Source: Rhodospirillales bacterium
GTDB lineage: Bacteria; Pseudomonadota; Alphaproteobacteria; ATCC43930; CGMCC-115725
Assembly: GCA_015654725.1 (NCBI GenBank)
Contig: JAATGI010000037.1
Location: forward strand, 1 to 13,410
Length of the DNA: 13,410 nt
Direction: 5' to 3'
A model generated the notes under the pieces. It made no database searches. It worked only from the letters and a program-made list of their open reading frames with translations, and had not been told where the DNA came from. Below, one piece after another: positions 1 through 6,729 of the stretch; position 1 is the stretch's first letter; every line of letters starts with the position of its first letter. Position numbers and translations under genes: made by a program.

Positions 1-2
1 CA

Positions 3-563
3 AATTTTGAACTTTCGCAGCGATATCAACACGCTGTGGGACTTAGTGGGTGGGGTCATTGTTGCGCGCGATTTCACACGCACGTTTACCGGACGCCATC
101 CGCTGCAAAATTCTTTTTTGTTTGCATCGGCTCGCTTCTCGTTGCCGGCGGCTCTATCTTTTTCGCCGCACCGATTTGGACTTCGCTCGCGGGTATCACC
201 CCAAAAGGCAGCGCCTTTTGGGCGTTTGCCTTTACTTCATTCCTTGGCTGCTGTGGCGTCGGTGTGGGTGCGCTAATGATAATTTCTTCGGCCACGGGCC
301 ATGTAGACCTCTATCCAGATACGATCGTCGTTGGTAGCGCGTTGCCGTTCTGGAATCGCCGGTTAGAGCGAAAAGACATCGGCGCGAAGATGACTATGTT
401 CATTTACGTTCGTACATATGTCTTGTTTCCGCATACGAAGGGGCAGAAGCCGCTAAGGATTGGAATGATGGGCAGCGAGGATGACTATTATCGGGAATGG
501 ATGGACAGCATTCCTGAGGCCGATAAAGAGTTTTTGAAAAGGCGCCGTCAGGGTAAGGCGTAG
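3..563 (+). CDS. Two-helix membrane protein of unknown function, 5' end outside window
   Basis: I do not recognise this gene. The frame is open to the first base of the window, so the true start is probably upstream; the first possible in-window start is GTG at 36 (175 residues from there), without a convincing ribosome binding site. Counting from that GTG, a hydrophobic segment at about residues 26-46 and a second at about 59-84 look like transmembrane helices joined by a short loop. A polar tail of about 90 residues follows, with a beta-rich stretch (HVDLYPDTIVVGSALPFW) and a basic end rich in Lys and Arg. Two helices followed by a beta-rich soluble part resembles bacterial PH-domain (DUF304-like) membrane proteins, but that is only an impression. 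The stop is TAG at 561-563. Moderate GC and the absence of neighbours in the same direction give no functional clue. Confidence 0.6.
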   Translation, partial: NFELSQRYQHAVGLSGWGHCCARFHTHVYRTPSAAKFFFVCIGSLLVAGGSIFFAAPIWTSLAGITPKGSAFWAFAFTSFLGCCGVGVGALMIISSATGHVDLYPDTIVVGSALPFWNRRLERKDIGAKMTMFIYVRTYVLFPHTKGQKPLRIGMMGSEDDYYREWMDSIPEADKEFLKRRRQGKA

Positions 564-918
564 GGGATCATTTCGGAGGCAAAAATACCTTAAATTCCCA
601 GTGCCCAGTTTGGCCCTGGTTGGTCCACCATCCCTGGAATGCACACCACAATTTTCGTGGGCGACTCTCGCCCAGCTATTCATCGTGGCGCGGCAAGAGT
701 TAGCGGACTTTGATTATGCGGGGCGGGGATATCCGACGCTCTCCTAATGCGATGAAGGTTTGCGCCGGCGGGACACAACTCCAGGGCCGAATCCAAGGCC
801 GCGCTCGTTCGCGGCCGGCGCTAGAAATAGCGGCGCCGCCATTGCCAGCAGCCGTCACGTTGTGTTGAAAATGGGCGACCTCTTCACCGCGCCAGGACCG
901 TCCGCGATGCCCGAAGTC
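564..918. other. Non-coding or decayed stretch
   Basis: No convincing gene is visible in about 355 bases. A short open frame at 601-747 (GTG start, 48 codons) ends in a plausible amphipathic segment (ATLAQLFIVARQELADF), but it has no ribosome binding site and no recognisable family. It may be a degraded gene end. Two hairpins lie at 797-837 and are listed separately. The remainder shows no promoter or RNA gene that I can support. Confidence 0.4.
797..837. other. Two adjacent hairpins
   Basis: Bases 797-803 (GGCCGCG) are perfectly complementary to 810-816 (CGCGGCC) around a six-base loop. Directly after it, GGCGC at 817-821 pairs with GCGCC at 833-837; alternatively CGCTA (819-823) pairs with TAGCG (828-832) around a GAAA loop. 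There is no following T-run. They could be a factor-assisted terminator or remnants of a mobile palindromic element upstream of the TetR fragment. Confidence 0.35.
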
Positions 919-971
919 ATGACCGCCGAATCGGAAGGGCTCGACCCGCCGCGCTGCCGCGGCCGGCCGGT
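919..971 (+). pseudogene. TetR-type regulator, N-terminal fragment
   Basis: From ATG at 919 the reading is MTAESEGLDPPRCRGRPV, the basic Arg-rich leader that typically precedes the helix-turn-helix of TetR/AcrR regulators. It stops resembling TetR at base 971, where an acyltransferase C-terminus in another frame takes over. The last 30 bases (942-971) recur at 2322-2351, inside another TetR N-terminus, with one mismatch and in the same reading frame (offset 1380 bases). Joining the two at the repeat gives a normal TetR start with an ATG. I infer that these are the two halves of one interrupted gene; two unrelated TetR remnants are the alternative. Confidence 0.45.
942..971. repeat. 30-bp direct repeat, copy 1
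   Basis: It matches 2322-2351 at 29 of 30 positions (T here at 955, C at 2335). It encodes DPPRCRGRPV in the TetR frame. Similarity falls away sharply on its right side, at 972 versus 2352, and more gradually on the left. Confidence 0.75.
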
Positions 972-1075
972 GCGAGGTCGAAGTTGGCGGCCGACCGATT
1001 TATCGCGACGGCGATCATTTGAGCGATTTCGGTGCCGAGCTACTCGCGCCGATGTTCGATCAGATCATGCATTGA
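962..1075 (+). pseudogene. C-terminal remnant of an SGNH-domain surface-polysaccharide acyltransferase
   Basis: The frame ending in TGA at 1073-1075 reads GRCEVEVGGRPIYRDGDHLS (about 965-1024) and then a short tail (DFGAELLAPMFDQIMH). A Cys followed by G-x-P-(I/L)-Y-x-D-x-D-H-L-S near the C-terminus is the hallmark of the SGNH hydrolase-like domain of OafA/YrhL acyltransferases; its Asp and His are the catalytic block V residues. These proteins are usually over 600 residues long and O-acetylate lipopolysaccharide or exopolysaccharide. Here about 37 codons remain: the same frame has a TGA at 920-922, and no acyltransferase membrane domain is visible upstream. With the adjacent glycosyltransferase, it suggests that a piece of a polysaccharide locus was moved here. 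Confidence 0.6.
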
Positions 1076-1154
1076 AACGGTTCGCCCGGGCGGCGCTAAA
1101 AATCATGCCGCTTCGGGATCGGGACCAGCACGTTCCAATGGAAAGCCTTCGGAC

Positions 1155-1183
1155 TTGACATTATTTGCGGACCGGCCTGACGT
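1155..1183 (+). promoter_or_regulatory. Possible -35 element upstream of the glycosyltransferase gene
   Basis: A perfect TTGACA lies at 1155-1160, about 56 bases before the ATG at 1217. The hexamer 17 bases downstream (TGACGT, 1178-1183) is a poor -10 match, so only the -35 half is convincing. Confidence 0.25.
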
Positions 1184-1216
1184 GACGCCGTCGGATGCAA
1201 GGCGCGATTCGCGACG

Positions 1217-2308
1217 ATGAAGATCCTATTTCACTCGAATCAACTCTCTGTTCGCGGAACCGAAGTGGCGATGTTCGACTACGCCTTTTTCAACCAGTCG
1301 ATTCTGGGCAACGAATCGGCAATTTGCTATGACGCTGAAAATGGTGCAAATGACCCCCTTGTGATTGAGAAATTCCGCAAACACTTCGCGCTCTACGCAT
1401 ACGAAGATTTCTCGCAATTCGACGGGTTGGTCCGGGCTAGCGCCAGCGATCGTGTCTATTTCGTCAAATCGGGCCGCAGGGACGGCAAGGTCGCGGCGCA
1501 CGCGCCCTCGCTGATCCATGCCGTATTTCCCACGCCGCCCGAGGAACACCATGGATCGGTTTTCGCCTTCATCTCGCAGTGGCTGTCGGACAGCCTCACC
1601 CGCGGACAAACGCCTTATATTCCCTATATGATCAATTTGCCGGATATATCCGGCGATTTGCGCAAGGTGCTCAATATTCCGGAAGACGCCTTCGTTATCG
1701 GCTCTTATGGCGGCTGGGACTCCTTCGACATACCCTTCGTTTATCCTTGCATTCAACATGCCCTCGGCGCGCGCAGCGATATCTGGTTTCTGTTTATGAA
1801 TTATCCTCGCGTGCTGACGCACGAGCGGGTCATTTATCTCGACCGTCGGGCCGATCTGGAGTTTAAGGTTCGTTTCATCAATACGGCGGATGCCATGCTG
1901 CATGCCCGGAAGTTGGGGGAATCCTTCGGATTGGCATGCGGCGAATTTTCTGTTCGCAATAAGCCGGTGATAACCTGGAGCGAGTCACCCGAAAGATCCC
2001 ACATCGATATTCTGGGAAAGAAGGCAATTCTTTATTTCAACGTGCCAGAGCTGGTCGATATTCTGATCAATATCGACAGGCGTTATGTCGCCCAGCAAGA
2101 GTGGGATTGTTATAGCAACCGTTTCGGGCCCGTGCCGGTCATGGAAAAATTCAAGCAGGTGTTTTTGACCGCCACCGTTGAAGATGTCGGTCGGGTCTTG
2201 GAACCGGCGACGACGAAATCGACATCCTCGCCGATGGCGCGGTCGCCCCGGACTTTCCAATCGCGTTTGAAACGCCGGTTAACGGCGTTCTTGGGCCTTC
2301 GGCATTGA
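1217..2308 (+). CDS. GT-B fold glycosyltransferase (GT4-like), surface polysaccharide
   Basis: A 363-residue protein predicted to transfer a sugar from a nucleotide donor onto a glycan acceptor at the cytoplasmic face of the membrane. The start MKILFHSNQLSVRGTEVAMF is the first beta strand and glycine-rich loop of the acceptor domain. The second Rossmann domain begins near residue 160 (VIGSYGGWDSFDI). At residues 235-243 GESFGLACGEF carries the E-x7-E motif that binds the donor in GT4-type retaining enzymes. The C-terminal ~35 residues are basic and low in complexity. ATG at 1217 is the natural start; only a weak purine stretch (about 1200-1206) precedes it. The gene stands alone with an acyltransferase remnant upstream, and its codons are more AT-rich than its neighbours', suggesting transfer from a capsule or LPS locus. 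Its TGA overlaps a TTG start of the TetR remnant at 2305. Acceptor and sugar are unknown. Confidence 0.7.
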   Translation: MKILFHSNQLSVRGTEVAMFDYAFFNQSILGNESAICYDAENGANDPLVIEKFRKHFALYAYEDFSQFDGLVRASASDRVYFVKSGRRDGKVAAHAPSLIHAVFPTPPEEHHGSVFAFISQWLSDSLTRGQTPYIPYMINLPDISGDLRKVLNIPEDAFVIGSYGGWDSFDIPFVYPCIQHALGARSDIWFLFMNYPRVLTHERVIYLDRRADLEFKVRFINTADAMLHARKLGESFGLACGEFSVRNKPVITWSESPERSHIDILGKKAILYFNVPELVDILINIDRRYVAQQEWDCYSNRFGPVPVMEKFKQVFLTATVEDVGRVLEPATTKSTSSPMARSPRTFQSRLKRRLTAFLGLRH

Positions 2309-2321
2309 TCGTCGTTCGTGC

Positions 2322-2351
2322 CGACCCGCCGCGCCGCCGCGGCCGGCCGGT
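2322..2351. repeat. 30-bp direct repeat, copy 2
   Basis: Second copy of the sequence at 942-971, one mismatch, offset exactly 1380 bases (460 codons), so the TetR reading frame is conserved between the copies. Here it is continuous with the TetR helix-turn-helix sequence to its right. Confidence 0.75.
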
Positions 2352-2505
2352 CTCGCTCAAGAAGCGTCAGGCGATGATCGACGCCGCGGTCGCGGAGTTC
2401 GGCGAGATGGGCTTCGGCAATGCCGGGATGGACGCGATCGCGTCGCGCGCCAAGGTGTCGAAGCGGACCCTGTATAATCGTTTTTCCAGCAAGGAGGCGC
2501 TGTTT

Positions 2506-2541
2506 GGTTATCCTGGGTCCCTGCTTTCGCGGGGACGACGA
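2506..2541. repeat. Short hairpin repeat element inserted in TetR
   Basis: At 2517-2536 GTCCCTGC pairs with GCGGGGAC around a TTTC loop (one G-T pair). The sequence TGGGTCCCTGCTTTCGCGGG with GACGACG after it closely resembles the common proteobacterial dispersed repeat of the type TGGATTCCCGC-TTTCGCGGGAATGACG, known mostly between genes. TetR similarity ends where the element begins, so its arrival, or recombination at it, is the likely cause of the truncation. It could also serve as a weak terminator. Only one copy is seen in the window. Confidence 0.5.
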
Positions 2542-2623
2542 AGAAGTTGATTCGATTTCACTGGATCGGACTCTTAAGGAGACATTTCGGGGAGGCGCTA
2601 GAATACTGATAGACTGATCGGCC

Positions 2624-3628
2624 ATGAAGTTCGGACTTTTCGGCGGCGCGCGTGCCTCGCGCGGCGGGCCCGCCGGCGATAGCCAAGGCTATGCCGACTA
2701 TATCGACTATGTCGGCGAGGCCGAGGCGCTCGGTTTCCACGGCGTCTTCGTCGTCGAGCATCATTTCACCGGCCACGGACAGGTCTCGGCCTCGATGAGC
2801 GTGCTGGCCTATCTCGCCGCGCGCACGACACGCATCCGTCTCGGCACCGCGGTCGTCGTGCTGCCCTGGCACAACCCGGTGCTGATCGCGGAGCAAGCCG
2901 CGACGCTCGACCTCCTCTCCAGCGGGCGCTTCGATTTCGGCGTCGGCAAAGGCTATCGCGACAGCGAATTCGCCGGCTTTTGCGTGCCGCCGGCGGAGGC
3001 GACCGAGCGGTTCGACGAAGCGATGGCGGTGATTCGCAAGGCATGGAGCGGCGCGGGCCGCTTCTCGCATCACGGCAAGCGTTGGCACTTCGACGACATC
3101 GTCGTCGAGCCGGCGCCGAAGCAGCGTCCGCATCCGCCGTTTTGGCTCGGCGCCGGCGGCGAGGACTCGATCCGGCGCGCGGCGGGCGAAGGCTACAACC
3201 TCTTGCTCGATCAGCTCGGTCCGATCGAACTGACGATCGCGCGCGTGGCCGCGTTCCGCGACGAGTGCGCGCGCGTCGGGCGCCGCTTCGATCCGCTGGC
3301 GGTCGGGGTCACGCGCGGCCTCCAGCTGCTTCGCCATGAATCGGAGCGGGCCGCGGCGGTCGCGGCGCGGTACGACGTGTTGAAGACGATCGGCGGTCTC
3401 GCGCGCGGCGCCGGTGCCGAAACCTATCGTCGCATCGACGCGCACCGTTCGTCGCAAGAGTTCGACGACGCGGCGCTGCTCGGCACGCCGGATCAGATCG
3501 TGGCGCGCTTGAAGCGGCTCGAAGCCGGCGGTGTCGCGCTGGTTCTGCTGGTCGATCCGCGCCCGTCGATCGAGAATCTGCGCTTGTTCGCGCGCGAGGT
3601 CATGCCGGCGTTCGCCGCCGGCGCCTAG
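2624..3628 (+). CDS. LLM-class flavin-dependent oxidoreductase (luciferase-like)
   Basis: A 334-residue cytosolic enzyme of the bacterial luciferase-like family, which uses reduced FMN and O2 (or F420 in some branches) to oxidise small organic substrates. Visible features are strand 1 (MKFGLFGG), the EHHF motif at residues 45-48, and the family signature of residues 68-111 (TTRIRLGTAVVVLPWHNPV, then AEQAATLDLLSSGRFDFGVG). A second phosphate-binding part lies around HPPFWLGAGGEDSIRRAAG, and the C-terminal GTPDQIVARLKRLEAGG helix is typical of the family. Length is normal. ATG at 2624 is the only sensible start, though no strong ribosome binding site is adjacent (GGGGAGG lies about 30 bases upstream). 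It follows the broken TetR gene and converges with the minus-strand operon without a spare base. The substrate cannot be read from the sequence; FMN use is more likely than F420 for this group. Confidence 0.85.
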   Translation: MKFGLFGGARASRGGPAGDSQGYADYIDYVGEAEALGFHGVFVVEHHFTGHGQVSASMSVLAYLAARTTRIRLGTAVVVLPWHNPVLIAEQAATLDLLSSGRFDFGVGKGYRDSEFAGFCVPPAEATERFDEAMAVIRKAWSGAGRFSHHGKRWHFDDIVVEPAPKQRPHPPFWLGAGGEDSIRRAAGEGYNLLLDQLGPIELTIARVAAFRDECARVGRRFDPLAVGVTRGLQLLRHESERAAAVAARYDVLKTIGGLARGAGAETYRRIDAHRSSQEFDDAALLGTPDQIVARLKRLEAGGVALVLLVDPRPSIENLRLFAREVMPAFAAGA

Positions 3629-4567
3629 TCATTCGGTATCGAGCACGTGCTTGATGCGCGCGGGATCGAGCTTGATCTCGATGCCGACGCGCTCCAGCTC
3701 CAGCGTCATGGCGACCCGGCTATCGCGCTCGCCCCAGCCACGCCCCATCGCCTCGGTCATTTCCTCCAGCGTGAGGTTGGCGATGCGCATCGGCACGCCG
3801 AGCTCGCGCCCGAGCGCGGTCGCTAGGCTGACATCCTTGTGCGCCAGCTTGAGCATGAAATTCGGCGGCTCGAAGGTGCCGGCGAGAAAATTGGGAGCCA
3901 GCGAATCGAAGGTGCGGCGCCGGCCGATTGCGCCCTGGCGTATCGCGCGCCACAGCTCCAGCGGGTCGAGCCCCGCCTTGACGCCGAGCGCCATCACCTC
4001 GGCGAGCGCGGTGTTGATGGCGTAGCCGGCGCAGTTATGCACCAGCTTGGCGATCGTCCCGGAGCCGATCGGGCCGATATAGCGCACCTGATCGCCGATC
4101 GTCGCGAGCAATGCCTGGTGCCGCGTGAAGATCGCTTCCTCGCCGCCGATCCACAGCGCCATCTTGCCGGTGGCGGCGCCGGCCGGTCCGCCGCTGACGG
4201 GCGCGTCGAGCATGTGCGCCCCGCGTTCGGCGAAGGCGGCGTGAACGCGCTTCACCATCGCCAGCGAATTGGTCGAGACGTCGAAATAGACCAGCCCCGG
4301 CCGGGCATCGGCGAGCAGGCCGCTCGCGCCGAACACAACGGCCTCGACATCGGGCGGACCGGGCAGCGAGGTGAATATCACCTCGGCGCGGCGCGCCACC
4401 TCGGCCGGAGTTTCCGCCCAGGCGGCGCCGGCCGCCAAGAACGGATCGCCGGCGGCCTTGCGGACATCGTGAACGATCAGCGGATGGCCCGCCTTCCGAA
4501 AATTGCGCGCCATCCCCGACCCCATGGTGCCGAGGCCGATGAATCCGATCGTGGTTGTGTCAGCCAT
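3629..4567 (-). CDS. NAD(P)-dependent 3-hydroxyisobutyrate dehydrogenase-family enzyme
   Basis: A 312-residue beta-hydroxyacid dehydrogenase, expected to oxidise a 3-hydroxy acid to the semialdehyde or keto acid, or the reverse, in the cytosol. The N-terminal dinucleotide fold has IGFIGLGTMGSGMA (residues 7-20). The substrate motif DAPVSGG is at 121-127, and the catalytic Lys174 with its Asn178 lies in GSGTIAKLVHNCAG. The all-helical C-terminal domain contains the conserved KD pair in KLAHKDVSLA. Asp at the end of strand 2 (VHDVRKA) suggests a preference for NAD over NADP. It is the last gene of the operon, 12 bases after the SDR gene, and its TGA directly abuts the TAG of the facing flavin oxidoreductase gene. 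A second member of the family lies at 9987-10907, so the name covers a family, not a proven substrate. Confidence 0.88.
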   Translation of the reverse strand: MADTTTIGFIGLGTMGSGMARNFRKAGHPLIVHDVRKAAGDPFLAAGAAWAETPAEVARRAEVIFTSLPGPPDVEAVVFGASGLLADARPGLVYFDVSTNSLAMVKRVHAAFAERGAHMLDAPVSGGPAGAATGKMALWIGGEEAIFTRHQALLATIGDQVRYIGPIGSGTIAKLVHNCAGYAINTALAEVMALGVKAGLDPLELWRAIRQGAIGRRRTFDSLAPNFLAGTFEPPNFMLKLAHKDVSLATALGRELGVPMRIANLTLEEMTEAMGRGWGERDSRVAMTLELERVGIEIKLDPARIKHVLDTE

Positions 4568-4579
4568 GTTTGCCGTCCA

Positions 4580-5494
4580 TCATTTGTCGCCGCCCTTCGC
4601 CGGTTCGGCGTTTGCCGCCAGAATTTCGGCGTAAAGCGGATTGCTGGTCGGGAAGCCGATGCCCTTGGCGCGCTCTTCGTCGATCGGGCCGCGCGGGAAG
4701 GCGGCGAGCGTCGCCGCGAAGCGCTGCGCCACGCCGTCTTTGAATTCGTTGTGGGTGAAGACGAACAGGAGGTCGCGGCGAATGGCGTCGAGCACCATCT
4801 CGCCGACCTCGATCGGGTCCATCCAACTCGGCGCGTTGGGCCGCGTCGCCAGACCTTTCTCGACTTCGCCGAGACCGGACTTGGCGAATTTCTCGGGGCG
4901 CAGCTTGGCGACTTCGCGGATATTGGTCGCGATCGGGCCGGGGCAGAGAACGGTGACGCCGATCTTGTCCTCCGCCAACTCCGCCTTCAGCGATTCCGAC
5001 AGGCCCAGGATCGCCGCCTTAGCCGTGACATAGATCACCGCGCCCTTGCCGGGCATGACGGCGGCCATCGACGCGGTGTTGACGATATGGCCGCCTTCGC
5101 CGTGTTTCAGGATGCGCGGCACGAAGGTCTGAAGCCCGTTGATGACGCCGCCGAGATTGACGCCGAGGCCCCAATCCCAATCGTCATAGGTCGCCTTCTT
5201 CGAACCGCCGAGAATGCCGACGCCGGCATTGTTGCACAGCACATGGACCTTGCCGAAGACGCGCTCGGCCTCGTCGGCCGCCGCTTTCATCGCGGCGCGG
5301 TCGGTGACGTCGAGGCGGATGAAATGCACATTGTTGGCGCCCTTGAGCCGCGCCGCGGCGGCATCGAGATGGTCCTGGCGGATATCGGCGATGACGACCT
5401 TCATGCCGTTCCTGAGAAACACGCGCGCCATGCCGAAGCCGATGCCGCTCGCGCCGCCCGTGACGAAAGCGACTTTTCCCTCTACCTGTTCCAT
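4580..5494 (-). CDS. Short-chain dehydrogenase/reductase (SDR)
   Basis: A 304-residue NAD(P)-dependent oxidoreductase for an alcohol/ketone pair. The classical SDR elements are in order: TGGASGIG cofactor loop (residues 12-19), a DI pair ending strand 2 (VVIADIRQ, suggesting NAD), LDVTD (61-65), NNAG (88-91), catalytic Ser142 in NTAS, and Tyr155/Lys159 in YVTAK. PGPIATN follows the active site. The C-terminal extension of about 60 residues beyond the usual ~250 is unusual and has no clear motif. The frame is open further upstream, but ATG at 5494 is chosen because GGAGAGAG lies just before it and the longer reading would overlap the P450 gene. It starts 16 bases after the P450 stop and probably oxidises an alcohol made by one of the operon's oxygenases. 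Confidence 0.88.
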   Translation of the reverse strand: MEQVEGKVAFVTGGASGIGFGMARVFLRNGMKVVIADIRQDHLDAAAARLKGANNVHFIRLDVTDRAAMKAAADEAERVFGKVHVLCNNAGVGILGGSKKATYDDWDWGLGVNLGGVINGLQTFVPRILKHGEGGHIVNTASMAAVMPGKGAVIYVTAKAAILGLSESLKAELAEDKIGVTVLCPGPIATNIREVAKLRPEKFAKSGLGEVEKGLATRPNAPSWMDPIEVGEMVLDAIRRDLLFVFTHNEFKDGVAQRFAATLAAFPRGPIDEERAKGIGFPTSNPLYAEILAANAEPAKGGDK

Positions 5495-5510
5495 AATCTC
5501 TCTCTCCGAT

Positions 5511-6716
5511 TTAGGCGACGGGCGTCCAGGCGAGCGGCAAGGACAGAACGCTATGGACGATACCGCTGCCGGTCTTGACCTTGGCGCCGGGCTTGATCCC
5601 GAAATCGGGAATCCGCCGCAGCCACTCCTCAAGGAAGATTTTGAATTCCGCGAGAGCGAGGGTCGAGCCGGGGCAGCGATGAATGCCCTGCGAAAAGACG
5701 GAATGTTTGCGCGCGTCGGCGCGGCGGAAATCCACTTCGAGCGGATTGTCGAAACTGCGCTCGTCCATGCCGTGCATGCAGGCCGACATCAGCACCGGAT
5801 CGCCTTCCTTCAGCGCCACGCCATTGAACGTAACGTCCTTGGCGACGATGCGCGCGATGGTCGGGATGCTGAAGCGGCGCAGCAATTCCTCGACCGCGTT
5901 GGGGATGAGCTTGGGATCGTCGATCAATTGGCGGCGATGCGCTGGATGCTCGGCCAGGAACAACGCCATCCAGCCCATCGAAGAGGCCACGGTATCGAGC
6001 CCGCCCAGCACCAGCGAATTGGTGATGCTGAGCGCTTCCATGTCGTTGAGCGGCCGGCCTTCGACGGTGCCGGCCAGAGTCTTGCTGAGAAGATCGGAGC
6101 CGGGATGGGCGCGACGCGCGGCGATGACATCGACGAGATAGGCGTTGAATCTGGCGCGGGCTTCTTGGATGTCCGTCTCGCCTTGCGGGCGGAAAATCGG
6201 TCCCACCCAATCGAGCAGCATTTCGCGATGCGCGAGCGGCAGGTCGCACATCTTCATGAAAATGATGATGGGGAGCTGCAGCGCGAAATCGGCGATGAAC
6301 TCGCATTCGCCCTTGGCGTGGAAGTCGTCGATCAGCGAGGTCGCGAGTTGGCGCGCCTCGTCCGCCCAGGAGGCGATGGCGTTGGGGTAGAAAAACGGCT
6401 GAATCAGCGCGCGGTAGGCGGCGTGGTGCGGCGGGTCGATTTCCGCCGGGATGATGCGGGGCCGCTCCATCGCCGGCAGGAAAATCACGCGCGACGAAAA
6501 GGTCTGATGGTCCGACAGTATCCGCCGGATATCCTCGCCGCGCGTGGCCACCCAATGGCCCTTGTTGTGCGGCGTCCAGAAAATATCCGGCCCGTCATGG
6601 AGCCGCTTCAGGGTGAGGAACGGGTCCGCGTCGCCTTTCACGACATGGAGAAAATCGAAATCGACCACCCGCTCGGGCGGGACATGGGCTGGAATCGTTT
6701 GGTTGGTTGCTGGCAT
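5511..6716 (-). CDS. Cytochrome P450 monooxygenase, CYP101-like bacterial type
   Basis: A 401-residue soluble bacterial P450 that would hydroxylate a small hydrophobic substrate using O2 and electrons from a ferredoxin. The heme loop FSQGIHRCPG (residues 341-350) carries the thiolate Cys348. The ExxR pair is Glu277-Arg280 (EELLR). The I-helix oxygen-activating segment is LVLGGLDTVASS, with GGLDT at 238-242 as in P450cam-like enzymes rather than the commoner AGxET. IDPPHHAAYR (93-102) is the usual C-helix region. Two ATGs are possible; 6716 is preferred because GGGAG lies eight bases before it, whereas 6722 is too close. It begins 13 bases after the flavin monooxygenase gene and ends 16 bases before the SDR gene. 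No ferredoxin or ferredoxin reductase gene is in the window, so redox partners must come from elsewhere. Confidence 0.92.
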   Translation of the reverse strand: MPATNQTIPAHVPPERVVDFDFLHVVKGDADPFLTLKRLHDGPDIFWTPHNKGHWVATRGEDIRRILSDHQTFSSRVIFLPAMERPRIIPAEIDPPHHAAYRALIQPFFYPNAIASWADEARQLATSLIDDFHAKGECEFIADFALQLPIIIFMKMCDLPLAHREMLLDWVGPIFRPQGETDIQEARARFNAYLVDVIAARRAHPGSDLLSKTLAGTVEGRPLNDMEALSITNSLVLGGLDTVASSMGWMALFLAEHPAHRRQLIDDPKLIPNAVEELLRRFSIPTIARIVAKDVTFNGVALKEGDPVLMSACMHGMDERSFDNPLEVDFRRADARKHSVFSQGIHRCPGSTLALAEFKIFLEEWLRRIPDFGIKPGAKVKTGSGIVHSVLSLPLAWTPVA

Positions 6717-6729
6717 CCGCATGTCTCCC

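Larger units (their letters stand above)
972..2321. other. Putative foreign segment interrupting TetR, bounded by 30-bp direct repeats
   Basis: This block holds only surface-polysaccharide material (an acyltransferase tail and a glycosyltransferase gene) and is visibly more AT-rich than the catabolic genes to its right. The same 30-bp TetR-coding sequence sits at both ends. No transposase, integrase or terminal inverted repeat is present, and a 30-bp duplication is longer than the target duplications made by ordinary insertion sequences. Recombination at a short homology or site-specific integration with loss of the integrase would both fit. The insertion reading is an inference. Confidence 0.4.
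2305..2550 (+). pseudogene. TetR/AcrR-type regulator truncated after its DNA-binding domain
   Basis: TetR regulators are normally about 190-220 residues, with an N-terminal helix-turn-helix and a C-terminal ligand and dimer domain. Here 81 codons remain. The Arg-rich leader (DPPRRRGRPVSLKKR) is followed by the first helix and a good helix-turn-helix at about residues 42-67 (MDAIASRAKVSKRTLYNRFS and following SKEALF). After Phe67 (base 2505) the reading becomes GYPGSLLSRGRRRS and stops, because a short hairpin repeat begins there. No ligand domain follows in any frame. The only in-frame start is TTG at 2305, overlapping the stop of the glycosyltransferase gene; the original ATG is probably the one at 919, separated by the repeat-bounded segment. 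It sits about 75 bases before the flavin oxidoreductase gene, which it may once have controlled. Confidence 0.7.

Noticed and set aside
760..1158. 132-codon plus-strand open frame across the TetR and acyltransferase remnants
   Set aside because: Its reading changes from one gene piece to another in different frames; it is not a single gene, and there is no start signal at 760.
942..2351. Composite transposon or insertion sequence
   Set aside because: No transposase, no terminal inverted repeats, and a 30-bp duplication is longer than ordinary target duplications; the event is described without assigning a transposon.
3839..5578. Long plus-strand open frame of 579 codons, opposite the HIBADH and SDR genes
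   Set aside because: It is antisense to two genes with complete catalytic motifs; its His/Arg/Asp-rich reading is the usual shadow of GC-rich coding DNA, and it resembles no family.
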